Below, piece after piece: positions 18,336 to 24,718 of a DNA stretch of 64,000 bases. The stretch comes from [Bacillus] selenitireducens MLS10 (GTDB taxonomy: Bacteria > Bacillota > Bacilli > Bacillales > Salisediminibacteriaceae). Each line of letters starts with the position of its first letter. Within the stretch, counting starts at the first letter, position 1. The DNA lies in NCBI RefSeq assembly GCF_000093085.1, contig NC_014219.1:2844384-2908383 (forward strand), written 5' to 3'. The position numbers and the translations under genes were made by a program. The notes beneath the pieces were generated by a model. The model saw only the letters and a list, made by a program, of their open reading frames with translations. It was not told the DNA's origin and did not search any database.

Positions 18336-19454
18336 TTATGAAAGGACACGTAACCCTTCTTGTAAGATGTTTCGACTGGCGTTGATGTCACGATCATGGT
18401 GCGTACCACAAGAGGGGCACGTCCATGATCGAACACGCAAATCCTTTTTGCCGTCATGATGACCACAGGATGAACAAAGCTGACTGGATGGGAACCATCG
18501 GTCAATTTTGATGATCGTGCGATCATGCCACTCCGCCTTGTACATCAACATATCCTTAAAAGACGACCAAGATACGTCTGAAATGGCTTTTGACAGCTTC
18601 TTATTTTTCAACATTCCTTTGGCGTTTAAATCTTCGATACAAACGACATCGTGGTTTTTGATGATCGTTGTACTGAGTTTTTGAAGGAAATCCGTTCGTT
18701 GATTGGCGATCTTCTCATGGATTTTGGCAACTTTGACCTTTTGCTTTTGATAGTTTTTGGCTTCACGCAACGGTTTTCCGTCTTTCTTCGCCTGTTCATA
18801 GCGTCTTGACAGCTTGCGTTGCTCACGCTTTAGCTTCTGTTCCATCTTTCGTGTAAAGCGTTCGTTGTCGATCTTTTGCCCGTCTGAAAGGATGGCGAAA
18901 TGGTCAATGCCAAGATCAATGCCTACGGCTGATCCTGTTGCATCGAATGGTTTAACCTCCGTTTCAGCAAGAACGGATATAAAATGCTTACCCATTGGCG
19001 TTCGTCGGATCGTGGCAGACAGAATACGTCCCTCAACATGACGGCTTTTTGCGAATTTGACGTAGCCCAGTTTCGGAAGGAAAAGGCGATTGCCTTCGAT
19101 TCGCATTTGGCCGACGGTTTTAAAAGACTGAACATCGTTCTTCTTTGACTTAAATCGAGGGTATTTGTTTTGTTTCTTAATGAAACGGTTGAATCCGTCA
19201 GCTAAGTGTTTTAACCCTTGTTGCAAGGCGGTGCTGTCCACTTCTTTTAACCATTCGTAATCTCGTTTTAATTGCGGGAGTTCCGCAGAACTGGCATTGT
19301 AGGACATCCCTTTGCCTGTCTCTTTATACCTGTCGTTCCACTTCGCAAGAAAGTGGTTATAGACAAAACGAGTCGAACCGATGGTTTTCGCAATCAAGAT
19401 TCGCTGTTCTCGATTGGGATAGATGCGAAAGCGATAGGCTTTATGATTTGTCAT
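18336..19454 (-). CDS. tnpB: TnpB RNA-guided nuclease, copy 1
   Basis: A complete 372-aa TnpB. The RuvC catalytic residues are present: Asp180 (VGIDLGID), Glu274 (VCIEDLN) and Asp356 (DRDINASRN). A zinc ribbon CSSC...CPSC (Cys327, 330, 346, 349) lies between the last two. The ATG at 19454 has AAGGAGG 8 bases upstream; the GTG three codons earlier is less well placed. TnpB proteins cut DNA next to a TAM using an omegaRNA guide and keep the element at its site. The gene is divergent from a 44-codon ribbon-helix-helix gene with a shared promoter region. Confidence 0.95.
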   Translation of the reverse strand: MTNHKAYRFRIYPNREQRILIAKTIGSTRFVYNHFLAKWNDRYKETGKGMSYNASSAELPQLKRDYEWLKEVDSTALQQGLKHLADGFNRFIKKQNKYPRFKSKKNDVQSFKTVGQMRIEGNRLFLPKLGYVKFAKSRHVEGRILSATIRRTPMGKHFISVLAETEVKPFDATGSAVGIDLGIDHFAILSDGQKIDNERFTRKMEQKLKREQRKLSRRYEQAKKDGKPLREAKNYQKQKVKVAKIHEKIANQRTDFLQKLSTTIIKNHDVVCIEDLNAKGMLKNKKLSKAISDVSWSSFKDMLMYKAEWHDRTIIKIDRWFPSSQLCSSCGHHDGKKDLRVRSWTCPSCGTHHDRDINASRNILQEGLRVLS

Positions 19455-19523
19455 TGCGTTCACCTCCTTCTTTATGGTATATTAAGTATACTCTAAATAT
19501 ATCTATAAAGGAGGTTGATGTCA

Positions 19524-19658
19524 ATGTCCAGGGTGCAAAAGCACTTGAATTTCCCAAAAGAATTGTACGAAGCGATAGAGGAATATCGAAAGGAGAATAT
19601 GATTCCAACGTTTGCCAGTGCCGTCTACGAATTGGTGAGAAAAGGCTTGAAAGCCTAA
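19524..19658 (+). CDS. Small ribbon-helix-helix protein inside TnpB element, copy 1
   Basis: A 44-aa protein. AAAGGAGG lies 9 bases before the ATG at 19524; another in-frame ATG at 19518 is too close to it. The sequence reads as a minimal RHH (CopG/Arc-like) DNA-binding fold: a short strand (RVQKHLNFP), helix A (KELYEAIEEYRKE), a turn, then helix B (FASAVYELVRKGLK). It is divergent from tnpB across about 70 bp, where IS608-like elements carry tnpA. A role as repressor of the tnpB/omegaRNA promoter or as an end-binding factor is plausible. The left-end hairpin followed by TTTT serves as its terminator. Confidence 0.75.
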   Translation: MSRVQKHLNFPKELYEAIEEYRKENMIPTFASAVYELVRKGLKA

Positions 19659-19674
19659 GACCGTTCGCTGTCAT

Positions 19675-19698
19675 CCCCCGAATAAATTCGGGGGTTTT
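19675..19698 (+). terminator. Left-end hairpin of element 1, also terminator of the RHH gene
   Basis: CCCCCGAAT and ATTCGGGGG pair perfectly around AA and are followed by TTTT. In IS605-type elements such subterminal hairpins are the transposase recognition structures. Here it also stands directly after the RHH stop codon. Confidence 0.8.
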
Positions 19699-19710
19699 CT
19701 CGCTCACAAC

Positions 19711-20115
19711 TTATAATCGAAGATCATTTCCGCTACCACGCCATCTTCAATCGTCAGCTGCAAATCAAAGTTCTGCAGATACGCTCCCGACTCCGAATCT
19801 AAAGAACTTCTGAAAAACACCGACTCGATTCGATCATTCTCCATCTCTACATCCGCATAGCTGTTCACGGCTTCACCCAGTTCCTCATATTCGGCAGCAT
19901 CCTCGATCCGGTTTCCGAGTGGAAATTGTCCGTCCACTTCCTCCACCGTATCACCGACATCGATTCCCCTCGGATCTTCAACTCCGGTTACAGAGCGTCC
20001 TCGCGATAATTCATCGTCATCGCCGGATACTCAAAAGCCTTCACATCCGAAGTCAGTCCGGCCGGTTCAAGATGGTACCCATTTGCTGTCACGATTGAGA
20101 AGCAAGTAAGCCCCT
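19711..20115 (-). pseudogene. Frameshifted, 3'-interrupted gene of unknown function
   Basis: On the minus strand one frame reads (from about 20115) GLTCFSIVTANG... to NYREDAL and stop. A second frame then continues (SRGRSVTGVEDPRGIDVGDT...) through to MIFDYKL, whose last codons and TGA come from the end of TnpB element 1. The two parts join at about 19985-20000 by a frameshift, and no start is visible upstream. The RGIxVGDTVEEV motif is common in small secreted lipoproteins, so this is probably a remnant of such a gene. The frame 19704-19946 alone does not represent a full gene. Confidence 0.5.
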
Positions 20116-20231
20116 CATTTCATTGACGGGGAGGAATTGCGTCGGTTTTCCGCCTTTGATGTTAGTTTGTTGTTCAATCATAGAGAGCGTGTATCACGCA
20201 TAATATCCACCCTACATGTTTATACTTTGTG

Positions 20232-20260
20232 TATACAATAAACCAGTAAGGTGATATAAT
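20232..20260 (+). promoter_or_regulatory. mazEF promoter
   Basis: TATACA (20232-20237), a 17-bp spacer and TATAAT (20255-20260) precede the antitoxin gene. The -35 side lies in an imperfect inverted repeat (TTTATAC...GTATACAATAAA), a likely site for MazE/MazEF autorepression. Confidence 0.5.
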
Positions 20261-20298
20261 TGTGACAAAGAATAATTCATCGAAAGAAGGTGAAAAAA

Positions 20299-20535
20299 AT
20301 GACGACTAAGCTTCAAAAATGGGGTAACAGTCTCGGTGTAAGAATCCCTAAGTCTCATGTCCAACAACTTAACGTTTCAGATGGTAGTGAAATTGAAATC
20401 ACTCTCATTAATAATTCCATTGTGATAAAACCAGTGACTAAGAAACCGACATTGGACGAATTATTATCCCAAGTAACTGAAGATAATAAGCACACTGAAA
20501 TTGACTGTCATTCAACGGGAAGGGAGTTACTTTAA
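20299..20535 (+). CDS. mazE: MazE-like antitoxin (AbrB/SpoVT fold)
   Basis: A 78-aa protein with the N-terminal swapped-hairpin DNA-binding motif of MazE (KLQKWGNSLGVRIPKS) and an acidic, flexible C-terminal tail that would bind and block the toxin. The ATG at 20299 has AAGAAGG upstream; the GTG at 20290 overlaps that site. The stop codon abuts the toxin start with no gap, the usual type II toxin-antitoxin layout. It probably represses its own promoter. Confidence 0.92.
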   Translation: MTTKLQKWGNSLGVRIPKSHVQQLNVSDGSEIEITLINNSIVIKPVTKKPTLDELLSQVTEDNKHTEIDCHSTGRELL

Positions 20536-20868
20536 ATGTCGGAAGTTGCTGACCGTGGAAATCTTGTTTATTTGAATTTCAACCCACAAGCAGGACACGA
20601 ACAAACGGGTTCAAGATCTGCTATAGTTATTTCACCCGAATCTTTCAATAGAATCACAGGTTTTGCCGTAGTATGTCCGATTACCAGTGTTTCTAAGGAT
20701 TATCCCTTTGAGGTAGCCTTACCGGATGGTTTGGCTATCCACGGGGTTATCTTAACCGATCAGATAAAAAGTCTGGATTGGAAAGCAAGAAAGCTCAATG
20801 TGGTTGATGAAGCACCTGCTGAAACCGTACAAGAATGTTTGGAGAAGATACATACATTCATTACTTAA
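20536..20868 (+). CDS. mazF: MazF/PemK-type mRNA endoribonuclease toxin
   Basis: A 110-aa toxin of the normal MazF length. The core features are GNLVYLNFNPQAGHEQTGSRSAIVIS, containing the loop Arg in GSR, and the conserved CPITS with the active-site Thr/Ser. MazF toxins cut mRNA at short single-strand motifs when the antitoxin is degraded. The gene lies between a decayed locus with a TnpB element and the queCDE operon, a typical accessory location. It overlaps nothing and ends about 100 bp before convergent queE. Confidence 0.92.
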   Translation: MSEVADRGNLVYLNFNPQAGHEQTGSRSAIVISPESFNRITGFAVVCPITSVSKDYPFEVALPDGLAIHGVILTDQIKSLDWKARKLNVVDEAPAETVQECLEKIHTFIT

Positions 20869-20971
20869 ACAAAAAACCTCACTGCTGGGATTAAAACGGA
20901 CCCTACAATTGTAAAGAACAAGCCCACCGTCTCCGGCAGGCTCGTCGACTGTCTGTCTCTAAGGTTCTTCG

Positions 20972-21703
20972 TTACACGCCCCGTCTGTTCCCCCAAAGCA
21001 GCGCATGAATCTGAGGCAGGACATAGGCGTCGTTAAACGCGGCGTCGCCCATCGTTTCGTTGATGAGCCATTCATAGCGGTCCATCAGATGATCGCGAAG
21101 CGTCTTGTCCTCGTCTGTCACGGTGTCATCGTTGCCGACCTGGAGGTAGAACGGCACGTCCGGGTAGCGTGTCTTCACTCGTCTGGCGTAGGCGAGGTCC
21201 TCTTCGTCGAAGATCACGACCTTCAGACTGACCTGTGACGAGCGTCCTGCTTCACGGAGCCTGGTCATGATGTCATCAAGCACACCGAAATCCGTCTCCA
21301 TCCTGGAGCTCGGCGGCTTCGGTGAAATCGTCAGGTCATCGATGGTCGTGAACCAGTCCTGCCAGACGCTGCCCTGGGTTTCGAGGGCGACGTCGATGGC
21401 TTTCTCTTTCAGAAGTGTGATGAACGAACCGAGGTTCTTTAATAGCGCCGGATTGCCGCCGGAGATCGTCACATGGGAAAACAGTCCTTCCGCTTCCTCG
21501 TTGAGCGCTTGCCAGATGGCGTCTTTGTTCATCTGCACGATCTCGTCTTTCGCACTCCCGTCCCAGGTAAAGGCGGAATCACACCAGCTGCAGGCGTAGT
21601 CGCAGCCCGCGGTTCTGACAAACATCGTCTTCCGTCCGGCAACCATCCCCTCTCCCTGAATCGTCGGTCCGAATATCTCGAGTACAGGGATCGTCTCAGT
21701 CAA
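20972..21703 (-). CDS. queE: 7-carboxy-7-deazaguanine synthase (radical SAM)
   Basis: QueE turns 6-carboxy-tetrahydropterin into 7-carboxy-7-deazaguanine in queuosine/preQ1 synthesis. The radical-SAM cluster motif CDYACSWC has Cys34, Cys38 and Cys41, and GPTIQGEG at residues 12-19 is the typical start of the family. The TTG at 21703 is chosen as start because it gives the family's usual N-terminus and overlaps the queD stop by 8 bp; longer frames add unrelated residues. Length is 243 aa. It is the last gene of queC-queD-queE, and no queF follows in this window. Confidence 0.93.
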   Translation of the reverse strand: MTETIPVLEIFGPTIQGEGMVAGRKTMFVRTAGCDYACSWCDSAFTWDGSAKDEIVQMNKDAIWQALNEEAEGLFSHVTISGGNPALLKNLGSFITLLKEKAIDVALETQGSVWQDWFTTIDDLTISPKPPSSRMETDFGVLDDIMTRLREAGRSSQVSLKVVIFDEEDLAYARRVKTRYPDVPFYLQVGNDDTVTDEDKTLRDHLMDRYEWLINETMGDAAFNDAYVLPQIHALLWGNRRGV

Positions 21704-22178
21704 GGTCCATCCACTCCCGTCTCGCTTCCGCATAGCTCGTTTGTGTCTCAAAGAGACGGACAAACTCCACGCGCGCGCCCTGATCTTTACTCAGCTTCGG
21801 ACGCTCCTCAATCGCCCCGGCCATCTGTTCAAAGATCCAGACGACCATATTCTCCGCCGTCGTATTCATCTTCGGCAGTGTCTGATTGACGTAGCGGTGA
21901 TCGAGGTGCACTTCGATGTCCTCTTTCCAGATCTCTTTAATGTCCCCAAAGTCCATCATCAGTCCGATCTCGTCCACATAGCCACTGATACCGAAGACGA
22001 CCCGGTACGTGTGCCCGTGAAGATTCTTGCACTTCCCGTCATAACAGTGCAGGTGATGAGCCGCGTCAAAGCTGAACTCTTTACTGACCATCACCCGCTT
22101 TGAGTGGTATTTTAATTCGTCTTTCTGAATGTCTTCGCCAATCTTCTCAAGGTTCTGCACAATCTCAAATCCGTACAT
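21696..22178 (-). CDS. queD: 6-carboxy-tetrahydropterin synthase
   Basis: QueD converts dihydroneopterin triphosphate to 6-carboxy-5,6,7,8-tetrahydropterin. The catalytic Cys50 and the zinc-binding His54 and His56 are in CKNLHGH, with another ligand in AAHHLH (residues 40-44). The protein has 160 aa, slightly longer at the N-terminus than B. subtilis QueD. Its start immediately follows the queC stop and its stop overlaps the queE start, so the three genes are tightly coupled. Confidence 0.93.
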   Translation of the reverse strand: MYGFEIVQNLEKIGEDIQKDELKYHSKRVMVSKEFSFDAAHHLHCYDGKCKNLHGHTYRVVFGISGYVDEIGLMMDFGDIKEIWKEDIEVHLDHRYVNQTLPKMNTTAENMVVWIFEQMAGAIEERPKLSKDQGARVEFVRLFETQTSYAEARREWMDLD

Positions 22179-22838
22179 TCAGCCATTCACCTTCTCATTC
22201 AAATAGTCATCGAGTCCGTTCTTCCTGAGCTCACACGCCGGGCACTCACCGCAGCCGTCTGCGAGGATCCCGTTATAACATGTCAACGTCTTCTCCCTGA
22301 CAAAATCAAGGGCCCCGAGCTCATCAGCAAGCGCCCAGGTTTCTTTCTTATTCAGCCACATAAGCGGCGTATCGATCACAAACGTATCATCCATCGCCAG
22401 GTTCAACGTCACATTCAGGGACTTGATAAACACATCCCGGCAGTCCGGATAGCCGCTGAAGTCCGTCTCACAGACCCCGGTGACGATATGCTTCGCCCCC
22501 ATCGATTTGGCCATGACGCCGGCGAATGAGAGAAACAGATGATTGCGCCCCGGCACAAACGTCGACGGCAGCTCCCTGTCTTTCTGTTCAATGGCGATAT
22601 CCGATCGGGTCAGGGCATTCGCAGACAGCTGATTCAATAGCGACAGATCAAGGACGGTGTTCTTCACACCGAGTTCCTTTGCGATCCCTTCTGCCACCTC
22701 AATCTCCTGGCTGTGACGCTGGTGATAGTCAAACGTCACCGTCTCCACTTCTTTGAACCGCTCCAACGCCCAAAACAGGCAGGTCGTACTGTCTTGACCG
22801 CCACTGAATACGACGAGCGCTTTCTCTTCATTTAACAT
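22179..22838 (-). CDS. queC: 7-cyano-7-deazaguanine (preQ0) synthase
   Basis: QueC uses ATP and ammonia to convert carboxy-deazaguanine to preQ0. The PP-loop [10 protein letters not shown] is at residues 11-20, and the zinc-binding cysteines lie in [13 protein letters not shown] near the C-terminus. The ATG at 22838 has AAAGGA 8 bases upstream and gives 219 aa, a usual length for the family; the longer frame to 22886 would run into the leader terminator. First gene of the que operon, preceded by a riboswitch leader that the second TnpB element has split. Confidence 0.94.
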   Translation of the reverse strand: MLNEEKALVVFSGGQDSTTCLFWALERFKEVETVTFDYHQRHSQEIEVAEGIAKELGVKNTVLDLSLLNQLSANALTRSDIAIEQKDRELPSTFVPGRNHLFLSFAGVMAKSMGAKHIVTGVCETDFSGYPDCRDVFIKSLNVTLNLAMDDTFVIDTPLMWLNKKETWALADELGALDFVREKTLTCYNGILADGCGECPACELRKNGLDDYLNEKVNG

Positions 22839-22860
22839 ACGTGTCATCCTTTCAGGAACG

Positions 22861-22890
22861 AAAAAAAGCCACATCCCTAAGGACATGGCT
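22861..22890 (-). terminator. preQ1-controlled leader terminator of queCDE
   Basis: On the minus strand AGCCATGTCC and GGATGTGGCT form a 10-bp stem (two G-U pairs) with a TTAG loop, followed by a run of T. The competing antiterminator is visible: CTAAGGA of the aptamer tail (22901-22907) is exactly complementary to TCCTTAG (22877-22883) in this hairpin. Confidence 0.85.
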
Positions 22891-22901
22891 GATCAGTCGT
22901 T

Positions 22902-22921
22902 CCTTAGTTTTTTATAGAGGG
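22902..22921 (-). promoter_or_regulatory. preQ1-I riboswitch, 3' half (separated by IS element)
   Basis: On the minus strand the sequence CCCTCTATAAAAAACTAAGG contains the 3' P1 strand, the A-rich segment and the CTAA pseudoknot strand of the Bacillus preQ1-I aptamer. It stands directly against the right end of TnpB element 2 (22922). The matching 5' half, AGAGGTTCTAGC, is 1.5 kb away at 24439-24450. The ligand pocket cannot form normally in a transcript from either side. Confidence 0.93.
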
Positions 22922-23057
22922 TTTGACACTCCCCACGACTAAAGTCGGAGGATTCTTGGGAACAGAGCATACTTGTTAAGACGTGGCATACACGTAAAAC
23001 AGCGGTTTCTCTTATTGACCAAGCGAACCCCGTCAGTCCGACGGTTTTTGTTTCCGT
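22922..23057 (-). ncRNA. Predicted omegaRNA (reRNA) 3' part, element copy 2
   Basis: Downstream of tnpB the segment to the right end is conserved with copy 1, with a few compensable changes in the hairpin (GTCGGAGG in place of GTCGGGGG). By analogy with characterised TnpB systems, the guide is the DNA beyond the right end, here the preQ1 aptamer tail starting CCCTCTATAAAAAAC. The 5' limit is not visible. Confidence 0.55.
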
Positions 23058-24176
23058 TTATGAAAGGACACGTAGCCCTTCTTGTAGGATGTTTCGACTG
23101 GCGTTGATGTCACGATTATGGTGCGTACCACAAGATGAACACGTCCATGATCGGACGCTCAAATCCTTCTTGCCGTCATGATGCCCGCAGGACGAGCAAA
23201 GCTGACTGGATGGAAACCATCGGTCAATTTTGATGATCGTGCGATCATGCCACTCCGCCTTGTACAGCAACATAGCCTTAAACGCCGACCAAGATACGTC
23301 TGAAATGGCTTTTGACAGCTTCTTATTTTTCAACATTCCTTTGGCGTTTAAATCTTCGATACAAACGACATCGTGGTTTTTGATGATCGTCGTACTGAGT
23401 TTTTGCAGGAAGTCCGTTCGTTGATTAGCGATCTTCTCATGGATTTTGGCGACTTCGACTTTTTGCTTTTGATAGTTTTTGGCTTCATGCAACGGTTTAC
23501 CGTCTTTCTTCGCCTGTTCATAGCGTCTTGACAGCTTGCGTTGCTCACGCTTTAGCTTCTGTTCCATCTTTTTTGTGAATCGTTCGTTGTCGATCTTTTG
23601 CCCGTCTGAAAGGATAGCGAAATGGTCAATGCCAAGATCAATACCTACGGCTGATCCTGTCTGATCGAATGATTTGATCTCCGTTTCTGCAAGTATGGCT
23701 ATGAAATGCTTCCCTGTTGGCGTTCGTCGGATCGTGGCAGACAGAATACGTCCTTCAACGTCACGGCTTTTTGCAAATTTGACGTAGCCCAGTTTCGGAA
23801 GGAAAAGGCGATTGCCTCCGATTCGCATTTTACCGACGGTTTTGAAAGACTGAACATCGTTCTTCTTTGACTTAAATCGAGGGTATTTATTTTGCTTCTT
23901 AAAGAAACGGTTCAATCCGTCAGCTAAGTGTTTCAACCCCTGTTGCAAGGCCGTGCTGTCTACTTCTTTTAACCATTCGTATTCCCGTTTTAATTGCGGG
24001 AGTTCCGCAGAACAGGCATTGTAGGACAACCCTTTTCCTGTTTCCTTGTATCTGTCGTTCCACTTCGCAAGAAAGTGGTTGTACACAAAACGAGTCGATC
24101 CGATGGTTTTCGCAATCAAGACTTCCTGTTCTCGATTGGGGTAGATGCGAAACCGATAGGCTTTATGATTTGGCAT
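23058..24176 (-). CDS. tnpB: TnpB RNA-guided nuclease, copy 2
   Basis: A complete 372-aa TnpB, nearly identical to the copy at 18336-19454. The RuvC residues Asp180, Glu274 and Asp356 are retained, and so are all four zinc-ribbon cysteines (CSSC...CSSC). Differences include NRDINAS instead of DRDINAS, in which the catalytic Asp followed by INA is unchanged. The ATG at 24176 has AAGGAGG 8 bases upstream. Transcription from this gene runs through the right end into queCDE, so tnpB transcripts may now feed the que operon. Confidence 0.95.
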   Translation of the reverse strand: MPNHKAYRFRIYPNREQEVLIAKTIGSTRFVYNHFLAKWNDRYKETGKGLSYNACSAELPQLKREYEWLKEVDSTALQQGLKHLADGLNRFFKKQNKYPRFKSKKNDVQSFKTVGKMRIGGNRLFLPKLGYVKFAKSRDVEGRILSATIRRTPTGKHFIAILAETEIKSFDQTGSAVGIDLGIDHFAILSDGQKIDNERFTKKMEQKLKREQRKLSRRYEQAKKDGKPLHEAKNYQKQKVEVAKIHEKIANQRTDFLQKLSTTIIKNHDVVCIEDLNAKGMLKNKKLSKAISDVSWSAFKAMLLYKAEWHDRTIIKIDRWFPSSQLCSSCGHHDGKKDLSVRSWTCSSCGTHHNRDINASRNILQEGLRVLS

Positions 24177-24239
24177 GGCGTTCACCTCCTTCTCTATCGT
24201 ATATTAAATATACTCTAAATATACTTTAAAAGGAGGTTG

Positions 24240-24380
24240 ATGTCAATTTCCAGGGTGCAAAAGCACTTGAATTTCCCAAAAGAATTGTACGAAGCGATAG
24301 AGGAATATCGAAAGGAGAATATGATTCCAACGTTTGCGAGTGCCGTCTACGAATTGGTGCGAAAAGGCTTAAAAGTCTAA
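24240..24380 (+). CDS. Small ribbon-helix-helix protein inside TnpB element, copy 2 (start impaired)
   Basis: Same RHH protein as at 19524-19658, with only a few differences near the C-terminus. The well-spaced ATG used in copy 1 is ATT here (24246-24248). The only in-frame ATG left is at 24240, 3 bases after AGGAGG, a poor spacing. Translation is probably weak, from this ATG or from the ATT. The reading frame itself is intact (46 codons from 24240). This suggests loss of function is tolerated or selected in this copy. Confidence 0.6.
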   Translation: MSISRVQKHLNFPKELYEAIEEYRKENMIPTFASAVYELVRKGLKV

Positions 24381-24396
24381 GACCGTTCGCTATCAT

Positions 24397-24420
24397 CCCC
24401 CGAATAAATTCGGGGGTTTT
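24397..24420 (+). terminator. Left-end hairpin of element 2, terminator of its RHH gene
   Basis: CCCCCGAAT and ATTCGGGGG with an AA loop and TTTT, identical to the hairpin of copy 1. Confidence 0.8.
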
Positions 24421-24438
24421 CTCGCTCACAACTTATAA

Positions 24439-24450
24439 GCTAGAACCTCT
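24439..24450 (-). promoter_or_regulatory. preQ1-I riboswitch, 5' half (separated by IS element)
   Basis: On the minus strand AGAGGTTCTAGC is the 5' P1 strand and the TAG pseudoknot strand of the Bacillus preQ1-I aptamer. It is followed directly by TTATAA and the left end of TnpB element 2. The original queC promoter must lie further upstream on the minus strand (24451-24634), but no strong -35/-10 pair could be chosen there. Confidence 0.92.
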
Positions 24451-24718
24451 TCTATGCACTTGTCTCAAGCTCATCTTACTGTACCACAGATCAAGAAGAG
24501 ATTGAAGAGTGATGTCTGACTTCCCGACGTCTGCAGCCTGACTGTTCAGGCATCCACCCTTAATCATTAAACAATTATCCCCAGTATACTATTCCATTTA
24601 TTTATCGACCTATAACAAACAGTTCACACTTTCAATGACTTTGGATACTTCGTACGGTATACCTGTTGTGCTACGCTATTTATTGAATGTTAAAAAAAGA
24701 TATCATGGGGGTAATCAA
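24451..24718. other. Intergenic region: old queC promoter side and ABC operon leader
   Basis: No gene is seen. The left part should contain the original minus-strand promoter of the preQ1 leader. The right part contains the ABC operon promoter region and the GGGGGT ribosome binding site before 24719. The forward frame from 24635 is open but lacks a ribosome binding site and precedes the true signal peptide. Confidence 0.4.

Larger units (their letters stand above)
18199..19716 (-). mobile_element. IS200/IS605-type TnpB element, copy 1 (no tnpA)
   Basis: The ends are defined by comparison with copy 2 (22922-24438). Both begin (plus coordinates) with TTTGACACTCCCCACGACT and end with CGCTCACAACTTATAA, and flanking sequence differs immediately outside. 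The right end carries a hairpin (CCCCACGACTaaAGTCGGGGG) and the left end a perfect hairpin CCCCCGAATaaATTCGGGGG (19675-19694), as in single-strand-transposed IS605 elements. It holds tnpB and a small divergent ribbon-helix-helix gene. No Y1 transposase is present, so it must be moved in trans or be immobile. It lies at the end of a decayed gene. Confidence 0.92.
22922..24438 (-). mobile_element. IS200/IS605-type TnpB element, copy 2, inserted in the preQ1 riboswitch
   Basis: Same ends and content as copy 1: right end TTTGACACTCCCCACGACT, left-end hairpin CCCCCGAATaaATTCGGGGG (24397-24416), outermost TTATAA. Length is 1517 bp and the sequence is near-identical to copy 1 over tnpB and the RHH gene. 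The flanks are the two halves of the queCDE preQ1-I aptamer, so the exact insertion point is known: the aptamer loop between the P2 5' strand and the P1 3' strand. No tnpA is present. There is no target duplication beyond the shared TTATAA, as expected for this family. Confidence 0.95.

Noticed and set aside
18199-24438. A tnpA (Y1) transposase belonging to the two TnpB elements
   Set aside because: No frame with the HUH and tyrosine motifs occurs in either element; the only second gene is the small RHH frame.
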